Numbered from the stretch's first letter, positions 44,959-57,700 are shown. The stretch is 64,000 nucleotides of DNA from Emiliania huxleyi CCMP1516 (GCF_000372725.1 NW_005196830.1:321975-385974), one strand, 5' to 3'. Notes: generated by a model from the sequence alone, not told the origin. Program-made: numbers and translations.

Positions 44959-47900
44959 CTACGCCGTCGCTGTCTTTTGCTTCTTCGAGCTGCCGCCCGC
45001 CTCCTCCCTGCGGATGCAGTCGTCCTCGTCGACGGGCGCCTGCAAAGGAGCGGGAGAAGTGAAGGGCTCCGGCTCACATCCCGCTGATCGCACCTCGCAC
45101 ACTGTGGCACCCAGGTGACGCCGCCCTCGTCGAGCTTGACCTTGTACGGGCAGACCTGGCCCTGCTCCATCTCCTCGTCGCGCCACAGGAGCTGCACAAC
45201 CTCGCCCGCCTGGCGCATGCCGCCGGCCATGCTGCACTCCACCCGGTCGCCAACCTGAGATATGGGGAGATATGGGGAGATATGGGGAGATATGGGCCAT
45301 GCAGCACTCCACCCGGTCGCCAACCTGCCCACGGCTGTCGCGCTCAAGACGCGGTCTTCACACAGCACGCGGAGAGAGACAGCAGAGAGAGGGGGGGGGG
45401 GGGGGAGGGAGGCACTCTCTGGGGTGGATCTGAGAGGATCTCTGGTGCGGCGCCAGCCTTGAAGCGGAGCGCGTCGCGCTTCTTCGCCAAGTTCTCCTCG
45501 GACGCGACGCAAGCTGCAAAGTCCGCCTGGAGGAGGGCGGCGCGGCGGGGTCAGAGCAGCTTCTACGTAGCGCGGGCCGAGGGCCGCCCCCGCGTGCTCC
45601 ACACGCACGGAGTCGGCAGGAGCCCTCGACAGCAGCACGCCCCCGAGTGTACCCTCGACGCTGGCGGCAAGCTGCCGGCGTCGAGATCTAGCCGAGATCT
45701 AGACCGTTACGGCGGCGTGCCTTGAGGGCGGCGGCGTCGATGTTCTTGCCGATGAAGACCTGCTCACGCCGCGAGGTGTGAATAGGGACAACGGAAGAGC
45801 GACGCCCGGGCTCTCGCCGGCCAAACACCAGCTTCGTCTCGCGGGGCTCGTCCGGCTCCCAGTCCTCGAACTCGCCTGAGGAGGGGGGGGGGGGGGGTGG
45901 TCTCGGGTGACTCGGCTGCATCTCCCGGCGCAGCCTGTGCCGCACGGAGCTGCACCGCTGAAGATCATGTGCGAGATATGGGGAGATATGAGGAGCTGCA
46001 CCGTTGAAGATCATGTGCACCGCGTGGTAGACGAACTTTTGCGTCGCGTGCTGCACGTTGAGCACGCCCTTCATCCGGTAGAGGTCGGTCCCTACACCAG
46101 CAGACCACACACCGGCGGTGGGGCACCACCGCACCTGGCCGCGCCGCACGCCCGCCTCCGGCCGGGCCACGCGCCCTTGTTCTGCAGCAGGCCTCCGATC
46201 CAGTCCTGGACGAGCCCAAAGTCGAGCGGCACCTGATCTCGCCGCGATCTCGGCGGTCAGACCCCTCGGCTTCTCCCGGCGGATCTCGGCGGATCTCGGC
46301 GGATCTCGGGGCGAGCGGCGCATTCTCGGTGATGGCGACGCTGCTCACAGACGTGTCGTGCTCGTGCTCGCCTGCGGCCGAGGTCGGACGAGCTCACCCC
46401 GAGCTCCACCGAGGTGGTGCTTGCTCGCCACGTGAGCTGCACAAGAGGCGCGCAAGCTGCATCTCGGGGCTGCATCTCGGGGCTGCATCTCGGGGCTGCA
46501 TCTCGGGGCTGCATCTCGGGGCTGCATCTCGGGGCTGCATCTCGCCGTCGGTGTTGAGGAACTCGGGGTCCATCTCGATGACGCGCTTCAGGTCGAAGGC
46601 GCCGATGTCGAGGACCCAGTCGGGCGACACCTCCGCCTTGGTGCAGCGCTGGACGGGCGCCTGCGGGCGGCAGGGTGTGTGGCGGCCTCCGCGCGAGCGG
46701 GGAGGTGCGGGTGGGGCTCTCGGAAGACGGCCGGACGAGGTGTGTGTGCGTGTCTCTCCCTCTCTCTCTGCGCGCGTCTCTCTGCGCGTGCTCTCCTGCG
46801 AGTTGATCGACTTGAGCCGCTTCTCGACGCGGAGCAGGTCCTCCTCCGAGACGAGGTCCGTCTTGTTGAGCAGGATCCGGTCCGCAAAGGCGACCTGAGA
46901 GAGGCGCGGTGTGTGAGCAGCGAGGCGTGAACAGAGGCCCGCCTTGCGGTGCGGTTGTGTGTGTGTGTGTCGGCGAGGGCGGGACATGAAAATGCCACCA
47001 GGTCACAGTGATGGAATAGGCGTGTGTGTGTATTCATGTGTCACCTGCTCGACCGCCTCGTTCTCGGCGCCCTCGGGCTTCTCCTCGTCGAGGTGCTGCG
47101 CCGCGAAGGGAGGAGTGACGGGGGGGTGGGGGGGGGGGGGCGAGGAGGGGCGAGGAGAAGGAGGGGGCGGGAGGAGGGGAGGGAGGACTAGAGCGAGTGT
47201 GTGCGAGGTCTGCGCGGCACTGCTGCTGGCCCTGTGGCGGCGGCGGCGCGGGGCAAAGGCGAGGGCGAGCCGGGCGCTGCGAGGTGCGGCGAGGTGCGGC
47301 GAGGTGCGGCGAGGTGCGGCGGGGTGCGGCGAGGTGCGCCTGCTCGACGTGCTTCGCGTCGACGAGGGTGACGATCCCGTCGAGCTTGAAGGAGGCCTTG
47401 ACCTGGTGAGCGGGGCGAGGGGGGCGGGGGGAGGGCGGGGGGAGGGAGGGGTGGAGGGCCGCGTCGTGGGAGAGGGGAGGCGGCGTGGGCTGTGTCGTGG
47501 ACGGTGCGGCGGGGTGTGCGCGAGGCGTCTCTCGAGCGCGCCATGTCGTCGACGAAGAAGGTCTGGGCGACGGGCGCCGGGTCGGCCATGCCTGCGGGGA
47601 AGGTTCCGAGAGTTTTCCGAGGCGGGCGACGGGAGAGCGGCGGCGAGGTTTGGCCCGCGCCTGTTGTCTCGATGATGACGCCGTCGAGCTGCGAGCGGCG
47701 AGGGGGGGCCGCGCGGTGAGGCGGCAGGCAGGGGAGGGGGGCGGCAGGCAGGGGGCAGGCAGGGGGCAGAGGCGGCGAGCCAGAGGGCTGCTGAGGTAGC
47801 GGTGAGGAGCGGTGCTGAGGCGGCGCAGTGTGCAGCGGCCACCTTGAGCGTGCCGGCCTTGACGCGCTTGGCGAGCTTCTCGAGCACGACGATCAGGTCC

Positions 47901-48433
47901 TGTGGGCCAGGGCTCGAGAGGTCTCAAGGAGAGGTGAGCCGTTCAACGCCCGCCCCTCGCACACGACGGTCCGCTCCTGCCGGACGGTGCAGCAGATGCA
48001 GCCGTTCATCATCTCGATGATCTCCTCGTCCGACTGCATCTTCGTGTTCTTCTGAAGCAGCATGTCCTGCGCGGAGCGGGCAGGCGGATGGCCGGGCTCG
48101 GACAGCAGCACTGGCGGCGGCTCGGTGTGGCGGCTGACGGCAGCGGCAGACAGGCGACCAGGGCTCGCGTGGCGGCGGGCTCGGCGGGTGGGCTCGGAGG
48201 CGTGGCCGGGGGCACGGGCAGGACCGCCAAATACGGCGTCACGACGCGGTAGGCAGTGTGTGGAAGCGTACATCAATGCCAACGTCGCCGAACTCATTCT
48301 CGATGACGGCGATCTTCTTGCCGTGCTTTGCGGTGAGGATGTGGTTGAGCAGGGTGGTCTTGCCGCTTCCCAGGAAGCCGGTGAGCACCGTCACTGGGAC
48401 TAGTGGGACTTCCGCAGAGCTAAGTGTAGCCAT
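44959..48433 (-). CDS. COG0523/CobW-family metallochaperone GTPase with C-terminal extension
   Basis: G3E-family GTPase that delivers metals (zinc, cobalt or others) to client proteins. ATG 48433: [20 protein letters not shown], then Walker [14 protein letters not shown] and [14 protein letters not shown]. Exon 2 has [16 protein letters not shown] with the metal site CxCC. Further exons: [39 protein letters not shown] (47589), [17 protein letters not shown] (47385), [38 protein letters not shown] with the NKxD motif (46890), [20 protein letters not shown] (46620) and [10 protein letters not shown] (46340). The C-terminal CobW domain follows: [20 protein letters not shown] (46080) and [14 protein letters not shown] (45760). 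Odd: an added region reads [20 protein letters not shown], then [36 protein letters not shown] and [14 protein letters not shown], a small beta-rich domain, ending in a basic tail at 44959. About thirteen exons; introns are minisatellite-rich. Confidence 0.92.
45247..45300. repeat. (GAGATATGGG)n decamer in a COG0523 intron
   Basis: Four direct copies of GAGATATGGG. Copies of the same decamer reappear singly in another intron of the gene at ~45970-45995. It follows a duplicated stretch GCAGCACTCCACCCGGTCGC that copies exon edge sequence (compare 45232 and 45301). Confidence 0.9.
46457..46547. repeat. 13-bp minisatellite (CTGCATCTCGGGG)n in a COG0523 intron
   Basis: Seven copies of CTGCATCTCGGGG, the last varying. 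On the (-) strand it reads [17 protein letters not shown] peptides. It lies between the exons for DPEFLNTDG and HDTSVSS, so it is most likely intronic. Confidence 0.93.
47277..47336. repeat. (GAGGTGCGGC)n decamer in a COG0523 intron
   Basis: Six copies of GAGGTGCGGC, one varying, between coding exons of the COG0523 gene. Confidence 0.93.
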
Positions 48434-49509
48434 TGATGTCGTGCCCGCGGTGTCAGTGCGTCAAGGGGCTGAAGCCGCTTCGAGCACCCTTGGTTGGGGA
48501 CCCCTGTGCAAAGAGGTGGGGGTGGGGGTGGGGGGGGGGGGGGGGGGCGGACCCTCCGCGGGGGGGTTTCAAATTTCGGCCTCCCGAGGCTGCTAGAGCG
48601 GGTCGGCCCCGACTAACTAGGGGCGGGCCCAGCCGGGCGGAGAAGACCTTCCTACTTTGTGGTGCGTCGGCCGTCGCACCGGACTGTCATCCGGTTTTCG
48701 GCTTGAGCGGGTCGTGATACGGCCGCGAGAGCGAGCACCGCGGCCACAGTGCCGTGGAGGCTGGAGCCGGCCGGCCGGCTCGCAGCCATGCTGCCGCTGG
48801 TGCGCCACGCCCGCCTCCCGTCCGTCCCCGGACGGTCCGGTGGCTCCAACCACAGCGGCCCGCCTCACCGTATGTGAAGCTTCTGGGGCCCACCGGTGCC
48901 GTCGTCCGGAGAGGTATCGGTGGGGCATCATCGAAATCAAGTTCAAAATCCGCCGCTCCTACAGTGCCGCGCCGCCTCCCACACGCACACACCTTTACCT
49001 CCTGCTCGACCGAGTTTGCGATGAGAAGTGACCCGAGCCGCCGGGTGCCCCGCAGCGGCCTCGCTGGACCAGAAGAACCGGTCCGCGAGTGCTCCGCAGC
49101 AGCCTCGCTGAGCCAGAACGTCGGCTCGCGAGGTGGGGTGCTAGTATGAGCCCGACCCAGGTCGTAGTGTTCTTGCTCCCAGCGCTTGCGCTTCGGCGGT
49201 TAGTGGTGCACTACGAGTAACCTCCGAGAAACCCTTCGGGTCGCTCCTCATCGCAAACCCTGTCAGCAGAGTCTCCTACGGGAATGTACGTAAGAGCTAC
49301 ATACACAAAAAAAATCTCGGTGGGGCATCATTGACTCCACCCTGGCTCCCTGGGGACCCACTAGAGCGCCCTGTCGAACCCTGGGGACCCCTGTTGTGAG
49401 AGGCGGGCCTGCGCCCAGGAACGAAATCAGGAATGAAAAGAAAGAAAAGGTGATGCGTTACTCTTACGACAAAAGAAATCGAACTCCCGCGCGTGCACTT
49501 TCCTGTACA
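48434..49509. other. Intergenic between divergent genes
   Basis: No recognised gene. Holds G/C homopolymer runs (48526-48547), and two copies of TCGGTGGGGCATCAT (48926 and 49318) plus CCTGGGGACCC copies at 49348-49390, suggesting decayed repeats. It must carry the promoters of the COG0523 and oxygenase-like genes. Confidence 0.5.
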
Positions 49510-51422
49510 ATGGCACTCACACTCCGCGTCGACGTCGACGGCGTCGCAAGCGGCGAGCACCCTCTCGCCTTTTCCAACGCGCACGAGTGCTCGGTGCGGT
49601 TTCCCGCCGGCACGGCTGCCCTTGATGCCCAGAGCTCGACCGTGCGCTGCGTAATCTTCGACGCCACGATGGCTCCGCTGGTGGACGTCACCGCGGTGCT
49701 CGGCGCCAAGGACGACTCGTGGGTCCGAATGCCCGGCTCGCGGCCGCTCTCCTGCTGCACGCTAGACGAGCGAGGCTTCACGGTCTCCATCGACGTACGA
49801 GCGGACACTTTCCTGCCGGCTGTCCTCACGGCTGTGCGCGTAATGCACCGCCCGGGCCAGACGGAGGCAGCGGCGAGTCGGTCGGACCCAGCGGCGAGTC
49901 TACCGAAGCCGGCACAGCGGCAAGGCGCGCTGCGGCGGCCTGGCCGCGCCACCACCAGTGGCGACGACAGCGATGGCGAGTGCGACTGGACGCCTCCCTC
50001 CCTCCGCGTCGCATGCGGGCAGTGGCTGCGAGAGACACCGCTGCGCGTCCCGTCCGCGCGGGTGTGGTGCGGCACCCTGCAGCGAGACCCGCCCGCCCGC
50101 CCGCACTGCCCTGTTGACGCGCGTGCGCCGCGCCGCAGGCACGGCGCGCTGCCCTGCGCCGAGGCGCGCGCGGCGCTCGAGGCGGACGCGGTGCTGCTCG
50201 CGCGGCGGTTCGCCACTCGGCCAGGCAGCCTCTGGCTCCGCGCGCGGTGCTGCTCGCATCCCTCCCCTCTCCCAACCTCGCCTCCTCCTCCTCCAGGCAC
50301 CTTCTGGCTCCCGCTCGAGGGCGCCGACCCGCACTGCGCACTCGAGCGGCTCGCGCTCGCGGTGCTGCGCTTCCACATGCGCGGCGGAGGGCCAGCCGGC
50401 ACGCCGCCGTCGCCCGCGTGCGGTGGCGTGTGCGGGGCAGAGTGGTGGGTGCAGGTGCGCGAGCTCGGCTGCATCTCTCGGCTGCATCTCTCGGCTCCTC
50501 CTCGGCTCCTCCTCGGCTACATCTCGGCTAGATCTCGGCTACATCTCGGCTACATCTCGGCTACATCTCTTGGGGGCAGGTGCGGGAGCTTGGCGCGGCG
50601 CACGCGTCGGACCGTTCGATCGCGTACCACTGGCGCCGAGATGGAGCCGAGATGGAGCCGAGATGGAGCCGAGATGGAGCCGAGATGGAGCCTCAGCTCG
50701 ATCGCGTACCGCCGCCGCATGCCGCCGCCGCCGCCGCATGCCGCCGCCGCCGCCTCTCCCGCGCCGTTCCGAGTCGAGGTGCGGCCTTCTCCCGCCGCAG
50801 GGACGGCGACGAGGCGTGCATGCGTCAGGGCGAGCACGTGCCTCCCCTCCTCGCCACAGTGACCTACCTCGGGGCGGACGGGGCTCCGACCCTGCTCCTC
50901 CCCGCCACGGCCGACGAGCGCGGCATCGCAGAGGCGCGCCCGCACGCCGCCCCCGCCGCCGCGTTCTTCAGCCGCCCCCGGCCGGGCAAGCATCTTGCCT
51001 TCGACGGACGGCTGCTGCACGGCTGCCCGCATGAGTACGCGACGCCACCTCCCTCGGGCGCGCGCGGGTGCGGCGGGTGCGGCGGCGGGTGCGGCGGGCG
51101 GCGCGTCTCGCTGCTGGTCAACGTGTGGACAGGCCACCAGCCGCTCGCCGCGCACCCGCTGCCCGCGGACGTGGCGGCGCTGCTCTCAGACTCCCCGGCC
51201 ACGTGCGCGCTCGGAGACCTCAGCCCGGCCCAGCCGGAGGTATGGCCGACGGAGGAGGCGGAGGAGCGGCTGCTGCGCGTCGGGAGGGGAGGCACACACC
51301 CTCCCCTCGTCGTGCGTGGGTTGCCGCCGCCGGGCGCGGTCGCCGCCACCGCCGCGTCGGCCGATTTCCTGCGCATCGCCCGCGTGAGCCTGGCGGTGCA
51401 GGAGAGATCGGCGTGGAGATAG
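49510..51422 (+). CDS. 2OG-Fe(II) oxygenase-like protein
   Basis: ATG 49510 starts MALTLRVDVDGVASGEHPL. The N-terminal ~170 residues are beta-rich and unassigned (FDATMAPLVDVTAVLGAKDD). After short introns come CAEARAALEADAVLLARRFA, GTFWLPLEGADPHCALERLA and VLRFHMRGG (to 50395), GAEWWVQ joined to VRELGAAHASDRSIAYHW (50580-50632), then DGDEACMRQGEHVPPLLATV and TYLG, and PRPGKHLAFDGRLLHGCPHE with RVSLLVNVWTGHQPLAAHPL. The pattern HW...DxDE...TVTYL...FDGRLLHG...RVxLLVNxW is that of a double-stranded beta-helix oxygenase, with candidate ligands H in AYHW, D/E in DGDE and H in LLHG. The substrate is unknown. Two introns carry tandem repeats (CTCGGCTAGAT type and CGAGATGGAGC type). It ends 326 bases before the PKS start, on the same strand; a tailoring role for the polyketide is possible but unproven. 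Confidence 0.72.
50465..50575. repeat. Intronic minisatellite of CTCGGCT(A/G)(G/C)AT units
   Basis: Irregular array of CTCGGCTGCAT, CTCGGCTCCTC and CTCGGCTACATCTCGGCTAGAT in an intron of the oxygenase-like gene, the same unit family as 22675-23100. The acceptor is GGGGGCAG/GTGCGGGAG. Confidence 0.92.
50634..50692. repeat. (CGAGATGGAGC)n minisatellite in the oxygenase-like gene
   Basis: Five copies of GAGATGGAGCC just after the exon ending AYHW. TCGATCGCGTACC stands on both sides (50617 and 50696), so part of the exon was duplicated with the array. Confidence 0.92.
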
Positions 51423-51748
51423 GATAGGGGATGATCGCAGAGCTACGGCTCTACGCGAGAAACTCGAGGGTGAATTGGTCGATTTTTTTGTTTCACAGCT
51501 GTGTTGCATCATCACAGCTCACCGCACGCCGCGTTGTCAGTAGTCGCAGGCGTTACACAATTATTGTGTGATCTGAGAGAGAGAGATCTGAGAGCCGCTT
51601 GTAAAATAAGACTTAAGAGGAATTTTATACGGGCCCTTCAAAAAGAGAAACCGTTCGTGGGGTCGTTGTTCTCCTGTTGCATCAACATCACGAGAGCGCC
51701 GCGATCGCCAAGGTTGGACCCCTCGCCGACGGACCAACAGGCCTCGGC
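51423..51748. promoter_or_regulatory. Presumed promoter and 5' UTR of the PKS
   Basis: Comparatively AT-rich stretch (51480-51660) between the oxygenase stop and the first in-frame ATG of the PKS, with GA-repeat and T-rich tracts. The PKS frame is open upstream of 51749 to about 51677 without an ATG, so a 5' exon cannot be excluded. Confidence 0.45.
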
Positions 51749-54700
51749 ATGCTGGCGGACGCGTTGCATCGCTCCCGCTTCGTCGTACGGTATGCACGCC
51801 CCGGCTGCAGTGCGGCGACGGTTGTCGAGGCTGTGCACGCTCGCGTTCTCCCGCCAAACACAGCCTCTGCCAGCCTCGAGCATCGCCGGGCGGAGAAGGC
51901 TGTCTGCGAGGCCATCGACCGCATTCTCGGGCGCCCCGGCACCTGGGATGCGGCGGCGAAGCGGCGTGGCCTCATCAACCTCGGTTTGGACTCGCACGAC
52001 CTTGCAGCCCTCGCCGCCACGCTCGGGCTCGAGGAGCGAGAGCTCCTCGATGCTCCCAGTGTGGAGCGGCTCGCCAGCCGCGTCGCCGCAGTCTCTGCGC
52101 CGGCCTCCGTCCCGGCCACGCTCACCAACGGCAGCATGAAAACCGAGCGCGACGCGCACCGGCTTGTGGGCGCAACCGCAGCCCTCCCGAGCGGGGCTGG
52201 CCTGCGGAAGCTGCGAACGTGCATGGCGGACCTCGTGCAGGAGGTCCCAATGTGCCGCTGGCAGCTGCCGCCCATTCCCGCCTCGGGAACGGCGCAGGCC
52301 CTGCGCGTGCGCCACGGCGGCTTCGTGGTCGGCGCCGAGCTCTTCGACAACGTGGCGTTCGACGTGTCACCCGCCGAGGCGGCGGCGATGGACCCGCAGC
52401 AGCGGCTGCTGCTCGAGCACGGCTATGCCGCGCTGCACGGCGCGGGCCTGCAGAGGGAGGCGCTGCTGGGCAGCGCGACGGGCGTCTTCGTGGGCATCAC
52501 CTCCCGCGAGTTTGAGCTCGTCGTCTCCAAGCACGGCGTCGCCTCCGCCCACGCCTCTGCCCTCGCGGGAGGCCGCTCCGTCTTCTCTGCCACGGGCGGC
52601 GTGCCCGCCGTTGCGTCGGGCCGCCTTTCCTTCGTGCTCGGGCTGCACGGCCCCTGCCTGTCGATCGACACCGCTTGCTCCTCCTCCCTCGTCGCCCTCC
52701 ACTCCGCCCTCCTCGCACGCGACGCCGAGGCGGACGCCGTCCCTCCAGCTGCTCGCTCCCTGGTCGCGGCGGTCCACCTGATGCTGCTGCCCGACACAGC
52801 CGCCGCCTACGCGCTCGCAATGATGACGAGCGCGACCGGCCGCTGCCGCACCTTCGACGCGGCCGCCGACGGCTACGCCCGTGCCGAGGCGTGCTGCGCC
52901 GCGGCGGTCGGCACGGCTCTTGCGACGAGCGGCGGCGGCGGCGGCGGCGGCGTGGCGCTTCTGAGCTCAGCGGTGCGGCAGGACGGGCGGAGCGCGAGCC
53001 TGACGGCGCCCAACGGGGAGGCGCAGCAGCTGCTGCTCCGCGTCGCGCTGGCGCGGGCCGGCGGCGGTTCGGACCACATCGCCGCTGTCGAGGCGCACGG
53101 CACCGGCACGCCTCTCGGAGATGCCGTCGAGGCGTCGTCCCTCGCGGCTGCTGCACCGCTCACCCAAGCGCTGGGCGGCGTCAAGGCGAGCGTGGGCCAC
53201 GCCGAGCCCGCCGCCGGCACCGTGGGACTGCTGCGGCTCTGCGACCTCCTCGCCGCGCGCCTTGCTCCGACCAACAGCCAGCTGCGCCGGCCGAACCGGC
53301 ATGTCGTGAGCGCGCTCGCGCCCGGCGGCGGGAGCGCGCTGCCGGTGCAGCGCTGCTCGCTGCCTGAGCTCGGCGGAGGGCGCACTTCACCGGCGCACTG
53401 CTTGGGCCTCGTCTCCTCATTCGGCTTCTCCGGCACCATCGCCTCCGCCTCCGCCTCCGCCACCGCCTCCGCCTCCGCCTCCGCCTCCGCGTCCACCTCC
53501 GCCTCCGCCTTCCCCGTGCCCTCGCCGGCGCTGCGATACCGCCGCCGCGCATTCCTGTGGCACCGCCCCTCGCTCCACGCCCCCGCGGCCACGCTCGCGT
53601 CCCTGCTCGCCTCGTCAGCCGCCTCGTCGGCCGCCTCCTCCGCCTCGCTCGCGTCCGCCGCGGACACCTCCCTCGGCTCGCCCGCGCACCTCCACCCGCC
53701 CGACAGCACGCGCCGGGCCGAGGCGGAGACGCTCGTCCTACGCCACTTGCGGCAGCTCGCCGGCGCCCCTCCGCCACCGGCAGCGGACAAGCCCCTCGGC
53801 CCGTACTTGCGCTCGCCGCTCGACGACGACGCGGGCAAGGCCGCAGAGGCCCGCGGCCGGCTCGACCCGGCGCAGCTCGACGAGCTGCTGCGCGACCTGT
53901 CGGGGCGGCCCACCCCGCCTTCGCTCCTCGAGGGGGAGGCCTCGCTCCGCGCGTGCGCGGCGCACGTGCTCCGGGCGCGCGCCCGGCACGGCGGGACCGG
54001 CAAGGACAGCATCTCCTCGCCGTCCGGCGGCTCGTCGCCCCAGTGTAGCGGCAGCGACGACGGCTTGGACGGCCGCGTCGCGTGCGGCGACTCGGCGTGG
54101 CGCACGGCGGCACCCTCCTTGACAGTGGCCGCCAGGGCGCCGTCGCGGCTGGGGCCGGAGGGCGTCGCCATCGAGGTTCCCGGTGCGAGCTGCCTCTTGC
54201 CCATGTCCATGCAGACGCCGGCGCAGCTGTGGGCGTGCGCGGCGAGAGGCGGCGACGCTGTCGGAGAGGTGCCGGCGCTGCGGTGGGTGCCATCCGACAT
54301 CGAGGACGAGACGACGGACCCGCGCATCGTGGCACGCTGCCGGCACGGCGCCTTCGTCGAGGAGGCCGAGCTCTTCGACGCTTCCTTTTGGACAATGTCG
54401 GTGGCGGAGGCCCGTGTCACCGACCCGCAGCACCGCCTCCTCCTCGAGCGCGGCTACGAGGCGCTGCACGCCGCGGGGCTGCGCCGCGACTCGCTCATGC
54501 ACGCCCACGCCGCCGTCGACGTCGGGATCTACAGCACCGACTTCCAGGCCGCCATCAAGAACGGGCGCCTCCACCCAGGGTCAACGCGCACCACCTATGC
54601 GGCGGTGGGCCATTCGCTCGCCGTCGCGTCGGGCCGCCTGTCCTACGCGCTCGGGCTGCAGGGCCCATGCATGGCGATCGAGACGGCATGCTCCGCGTCC

Positions 54701-57700
54701 CTCGTGGCGCTGCATTGCGCCGTCCAGCAGCTGCACTGCACCGAGGCGTCCCTCGCCCTCGCCGCCGGCGTCAACATGATCCTAGACCCCCTCTCCTCGC
54801 TGACCATGGCCATCGTCGGCATGACCTCGCCCACCGGTCGCAGCTACACCTTCGATGCGCGCGCAGACGGGTTTGCGCGCGCCGAAGCCACCGCGGCCCT
54901 GGCCCTGATCCCTCGGCCGCCCGTCTCTCCGCGCGAGACGCGGATTCATGGCGTGCCAGACGTCGAGACGCCGCCGCGGCTGTGCATCGCGGGCACGTCG
55001 GTCCAACAGGACGGCAAGAGCGCGAGCCTGACGGCGCCCAGTGGCAAGGCGCAGGCGAGCCTCGTCAACGCCGCGCTCTCGTTGTCCGGAGCGGTGCCTG
55101 CCCACTTCGCCGCCGTCGAGGCGCACGGCACCGGCACTCCGCTCGGCGATCCGATCGAGGCGCGTTCGCTCTCCGCTGTGGCGAGCGGAAGCAGCGGCGG
55201 CGGCGGCGGCGGCGGCGGCCTTACCCACCGGCAGCAGCTGCGCGCGGCAGCAGAGAGACCGGCGACGCCGCTGCCGGTCTGCGGCGTGAAGGCGAACCTC
55301 GCTCACACGGAGTCGACTTCGGGCATCGTTGGCTTTGTCCGCTTGGTGAGCGGCCTCGCGGGCGCGGGGCAAGTGGCGCCGAACGCGCAGCTCACGCGGG
55401 CGAACCCGCATTTGCGCTCGGCCCTCGGCGCGGGCGGCATCTACTTGCCAACGCAGCTCATGCGCCGACGCTGCGGCATCGCCCTCGCGCCTCGCGACCG
55501 CACCGCGGTGGCGCTGGCCCAGCCCCTCTGCCCCGAGCTGCTTGCTGGCACGAGCTCGTTCGGCTACTCTGGCACCATCGCGCATGCGATCGCGTCCGTC
55601 CCGTCAGGGGTGGGCTGGGGAGCGCTGCCGACAGAGGGCCCCTCGTACCGCCGCCGCGCCTTCGTGTGGCGCGCGGAGGAGCACCCGCTGCTACGCTCGC
55701 GGCTGCCGCCCTCCGGCGGCCGCGTCGCCTTCCGCTCGCCGGTCGCGGGGCCGCTGCGCGCCCTCGTGGCGGACCACGTCGTGAACGGGCGGGTGATGAT
55801 GCCGGGCGCGGCCTACCTCGAGATGGCGCGAGCGGCGCGCTGCATGCTGCGCCGCGGCCGCGCGAGCGGCGCGGCGGAGCTCGGCGCCGTGGCCTTCCTG
55901 CGGCCGCTCGTCCTCGACGCCGAGGGCGGCGCCTCGCTCGCGGTCGAGGTGTCGCTCGACCAGGACGACAGCGGCTTCGAGGTGCGCGGCGGCGAGCCGC
56001 CGGCCGGGGCGGCGGCCGGCGCCGCGCTCGAGGCGGGGTCGCTGCACTGCGCGGGCCGCGCAGAGGCGACGCGCGAGCCCGTGGCTTGCGCGGCCGCGGA
56101 GCTCGACGCGGCGCGGCGGCGCTGCGGCACGCCGCTGGACGTGGCGGCGCTCTACGCCGAGTTCTCGTCGGCGGGCATCGCGTACGGCCCGCTCTACCGC
56201 CCCGTCACCGCCGCTGCACTCGGCGAGGCGGAGGTTGTCGGCACGATCCGGCCGGCGCGGCGGGGCCGCAGGGGCGTGCAGTGCCACCCGAGCGAGCTCG
56301 ACGCCGCGCTGCACCTCGGCAGCTCGCTCTCGGGCGTGGGCGCGCCGGGCGCGCCGCGGCTGCCCACGGGCCTCGACGGCGCGGTTCTGCGCTCGGCGGC
56401 GGAACGCGGCCCGCTGTGGGCGATCCTCACCGCCGCCTCCGAGGGCAGCTGCGACAGCCGGCTGCTGGCCGGGCCGCGCGCGCGCGAGGAGGTGCGGGTG
56501 TGGGGCTTCCGCACCAAGCAGGCGGGTGGCGGCGGCCGGGCGGCCGAGGCGCTGCCGAGCCTCTACGCGACCGAGTGGCTCTCGGCGGCGGCGGCGGACG
56601 ACGAGGGCGCGGGCGCGGCGGCGGCGGCGGCTCCGTTGCTCGTGCTAGTGCCCTCTGGCGACCTGAGCGGCGCGCGGCTGGCCCAGGCGCTGTGCGACGC
56701 GCCCGCGGCGGCGCGCGAGTGGCTGGCCGAGGCCGCCGTCGTCGAGGAGGACGGTGCTGCGCACGGGCCAGTGCTTCTCGCCACGGGCGGCGGCGCGGAG
56801 CTCGTGGTGCTGCACGAGGCGCTCGGGCTGCTGGTGGCGCACTTGCGCGGCGAGCGCGCGGTGTGGCTGCTCACGTCGTCGGACGCGCCGCCGCGCGGGG
56901 TGGGTGGCCCGGCGCGGGCGGGCTCCGGCTGCGGCAGCCTCTGGAGCGCGGCGCCGTCGGCGAGGAACGGCGGGCTGCGGGGCTTGGCCAGGGCCGCCCG
57001 GCTCGAGGCGCCCGAGCTGCAGCTCTTCTTTGCCGACGTCGCAAGCGGCGACCGGCCCGCCCTGCGGTCGCTGGCCGCGTGCGCGCTGGCTGGCCGCGTG
57101 CGCGTGGTGGGCGGCGTCAACGCGCTGCAGACGAGCACGACCGAAGAGGCGGAGGTCGCCTTCTCGGGCGGGCGCACGCGTGTGCCGCGGCTGGCGCTGC
57201 ATTGCCCCGCGTCGACGCGTGGCGGGTGGGCCGCGAGCGTCGGGGTGGTTGCTGGCGCGCTCGAGGCGTGCATCGACGCCGTGCATGGCGAGCTCGATTG
57301 GCCGCTCGTGAACGCCGGCTTCGAGCACGTCGAGGGCGTCGCGACGCGCTTTGCGCACGAGGCGCAGGCGACGCTCGGCGCCGAGATGGTGCCGCAAGCG
57401 CACCACCGGCACCTGCTCGCGTGGTGCGCGGGCGTGGCGGGGGCGGAGCCCCGTGCGGGCGAGCAGGCGGAGCTGGACGAGTCCCTCTTGTCGGTGTCCC
57501 TGCCGCCGGACCTGGAGACTACGTACGCGCAGGTGGTCCGGATCGGGTCCGGCCTGACGCCCGTGCTGCGCGGCGAGCTCGACGCGACCGAGAACCTCTT
57601 CCCCGGCGGCTCGTTCGACGCTGTCAAGCCGTTCTACGAGACGAACGTGCTCGCCACGACGTACAACGCGGCGACGGTGGCCGCGGTGCGGTCCGTGGCC

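Noticed and set aside
46345..46530. Peptide repeat [13 protein letters not shown] as part of the COG0523 protein
   Set aside because: It falls between two well-conserved exons and is a 13-bp DNA satellite, so it is far more likely intronic.
48617..49149. Open frames of 100-130 codons in the COG0523-oxygenase intergenic region
   Set aside because: Overlapping frames on both strands with biased arginine/proline/alanine content and no splice or domain support.
53700..54100. Second carrier domain between KS1 and KS2
   Set aside because: The segment is helical and its DKPLGPYLRSPLDDDAG faintly recalls a carrier motif, but the essential serine context is absent.
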